Assembly (NCBI GenBank): GCA_019739215.1
Contig: JAHHDR010000023.1
Location: 124,001 to 188,000, forward strand
Source of the DNA: Rhizobium sp.
GTDB lineage: Bacteria > Pseudomonadota > Alphaproteobacteria > Rhizobiales > Rhizobiaceae
DNA: 64,000 nucleotides
Direction of reading: 5' to 3'
Part shown: positions 63,533-64,000 of the stretch, piece by piece
Layout: the number at the start of each line of letters is the position of its first letter
How positions within the stretch are numbered: position 1 is the first letter of the stretch
The notes under the pieces: generated by a model
What the model saw: the letters and a program-made list of their open reading frames with translations, nothing else
Told to the model about the DNA's origin: nothing
The model's database searches: none
Position numbers and translations under genes: made by a program

Positions 63533-64000
63533 ATGACCTCTATCATGACCAACTCCTCCGCCATGTCGGCGCTCAACACGCTGCGCTCGATCAATGCGGA
63601 TATGGAGAAGACCCAGAGCAACATCTCCACCGGTTACCGCGTCGCTGACGCCGCCGACAACGCCGCCTACTGGTCGATCGCCACAACCATGCGTTCGGAC
63701 AACAAGGCTCTCTCGACCGTCCAGGACGCACTCGGCTTCGCTGCTGCCAAGACCGATACCGCCTATACGGGTCTCAACTCGGCCATCGACGTCGTCACCG
63801 AAATCAAGGCCAAGCTGGTTGCTGCCCGCGAACCGGGCGTCGACAAGACCAAGATCAACTCGGAACTGACCGAACTGAAGAACCAGCTTGTCTCGATCTC
63901 AGAGTCGGCCTCCTTCTCCGGTCAGAACTGGCTCTACAACGACGACACGACCGCCAATGGCGAAGTCGAGATGGTGGGCTCGTTCAACCGCGCCTCCGAC
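63533..64000 (+). CDS. Flagellin, N-terminal part (runs off the window)
   Basis: 156 codons from the ATG at 63533 to the window end, no stop reached. The D0/D1 N-terminus is clear: MTSIMTNSSAMSALNTLRSI, ADMEKTQSNISTGYRVADAADNAAYW and LGFAAAKTDTAYTGLNSAI, then ISESASFSGQNWLY, as in rhizobial FlaA-type flagellins. It is exported unprocessed and polymerises to the filament. The family position (first flagellin after fliP) matches flaA of S. meliloti. Which paralogue it is cannot be told from the fragment. Confidence 0.95.
   Translation, partial: MTSIMTNSSAMSALNTLRSINADMEKTQSNISTGYRVADAADNAAYWSIATTMRSDNKALSTVQDALGFAAAKTDTAYTGLNSAIDVVTEIKAKLVAAREPGVDKTKINSELTELKNQLVSISESASFSGQNWLYNDDTTANGEVEMVGSFNRASD

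Overview
The window is a GC-rich, gene-dense chromosomal segment from an alphaproteobacterium, most likely a member of the Rhizobiaceae. The evidence is gene order: the murA-DUF2948-hisD-UPF0262-phosphatase-infA-maf string, an fnrN/hemN/ccoNOQP/ccoGHIS micro-oxic block, and above all the chemotaxis and flagellar order icpA-cheS-cheY1-cheA-cheW-cheR-cheB-cheY2-cheD-cheT-fliF-visN-visR, then flhB, fliG, fliN, fliM and motA on the opposite strand, then flgF-fliI through fliP to flagellin. This order, with the rhizobial proteins CheS, CheT, VisN, VisR and MotE, matches what is known from Sinorhizobium meliloti. I see no phage, plasmid, insertion sequence or CRISPR array.

Layout. 0-5.5 kb: housekeeping genes on the minus strand (cell wall, histidine, translation initiation, Maf). 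5.6-6.2 kb: tRNA-Thr(GGT) and a BA14K-type protein with a shared terminator. 6.3-19.9 kb: a leucine/branched-chain catabolic island. The minus-strand arm encodes a thiolase and all branched-chain keto-acid dehydrogenase subunits (E1 alpha, E1 beta, E2, E3). A divergent Lrp/AsnC regulator follows, then the plus-strand genes for isovaleryl-CoA dehydrogenase, methylcrotonyl-CoA carboxylase, HMG-CoA lyase and an enoyl-CoA hydratase. Together they take 2-ketoisocaproate to acetyl-CoA and acetoacetate. A 204-bp palindromic repeat with perfect 11-bp inverted ends sits between ivd and the carboxylase genes. 19.9-30.9 kb: an FNR-type oxygen regulator, anaerobic haem synthesis (hemN), a hemerythrin-domain protein and the complete cbb3 oxidase structural and assembly genes. 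Three FNR boxes lie in the relevant intergenic regions. 31-36.3 kb: a hypothetical protein, an MHYT-PAS-PAS-GGDEF-EAL protein, two small stress-like proteins, an XRE-type regulator and a YbaK-type deacylase. 36.6-45.4 kb: the chemotaxis operon. 45.5-64 kb: flagellar and motor genes, ending inside a flagellin gene.

Oddities. cheA (39.2-41.6 kb) and the first codons of cheW are broken by many single-base frame changes, while every conserved CheA motif is still readable across the three frames. Neighbouring genes are intact. I read this as a consensus-quality problem first and real decay second. The cytosolic chemoreceptor (IcpA) has a protoglobin domain in which the haem-ligating His position appears to be Glu. 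The flagellin leader can fold so that its Shine-Dalgarno is paired, a candidate for FlbT/FlaF-type post-transcriptional control. I did not find a convincing wholly new multi-gene system. The most novel items are small: an unnamed 47-codon frame coupled between icpA and cheS, unassigned proteins in the flagellar operons, and a possible 37-aa membrane peptide.
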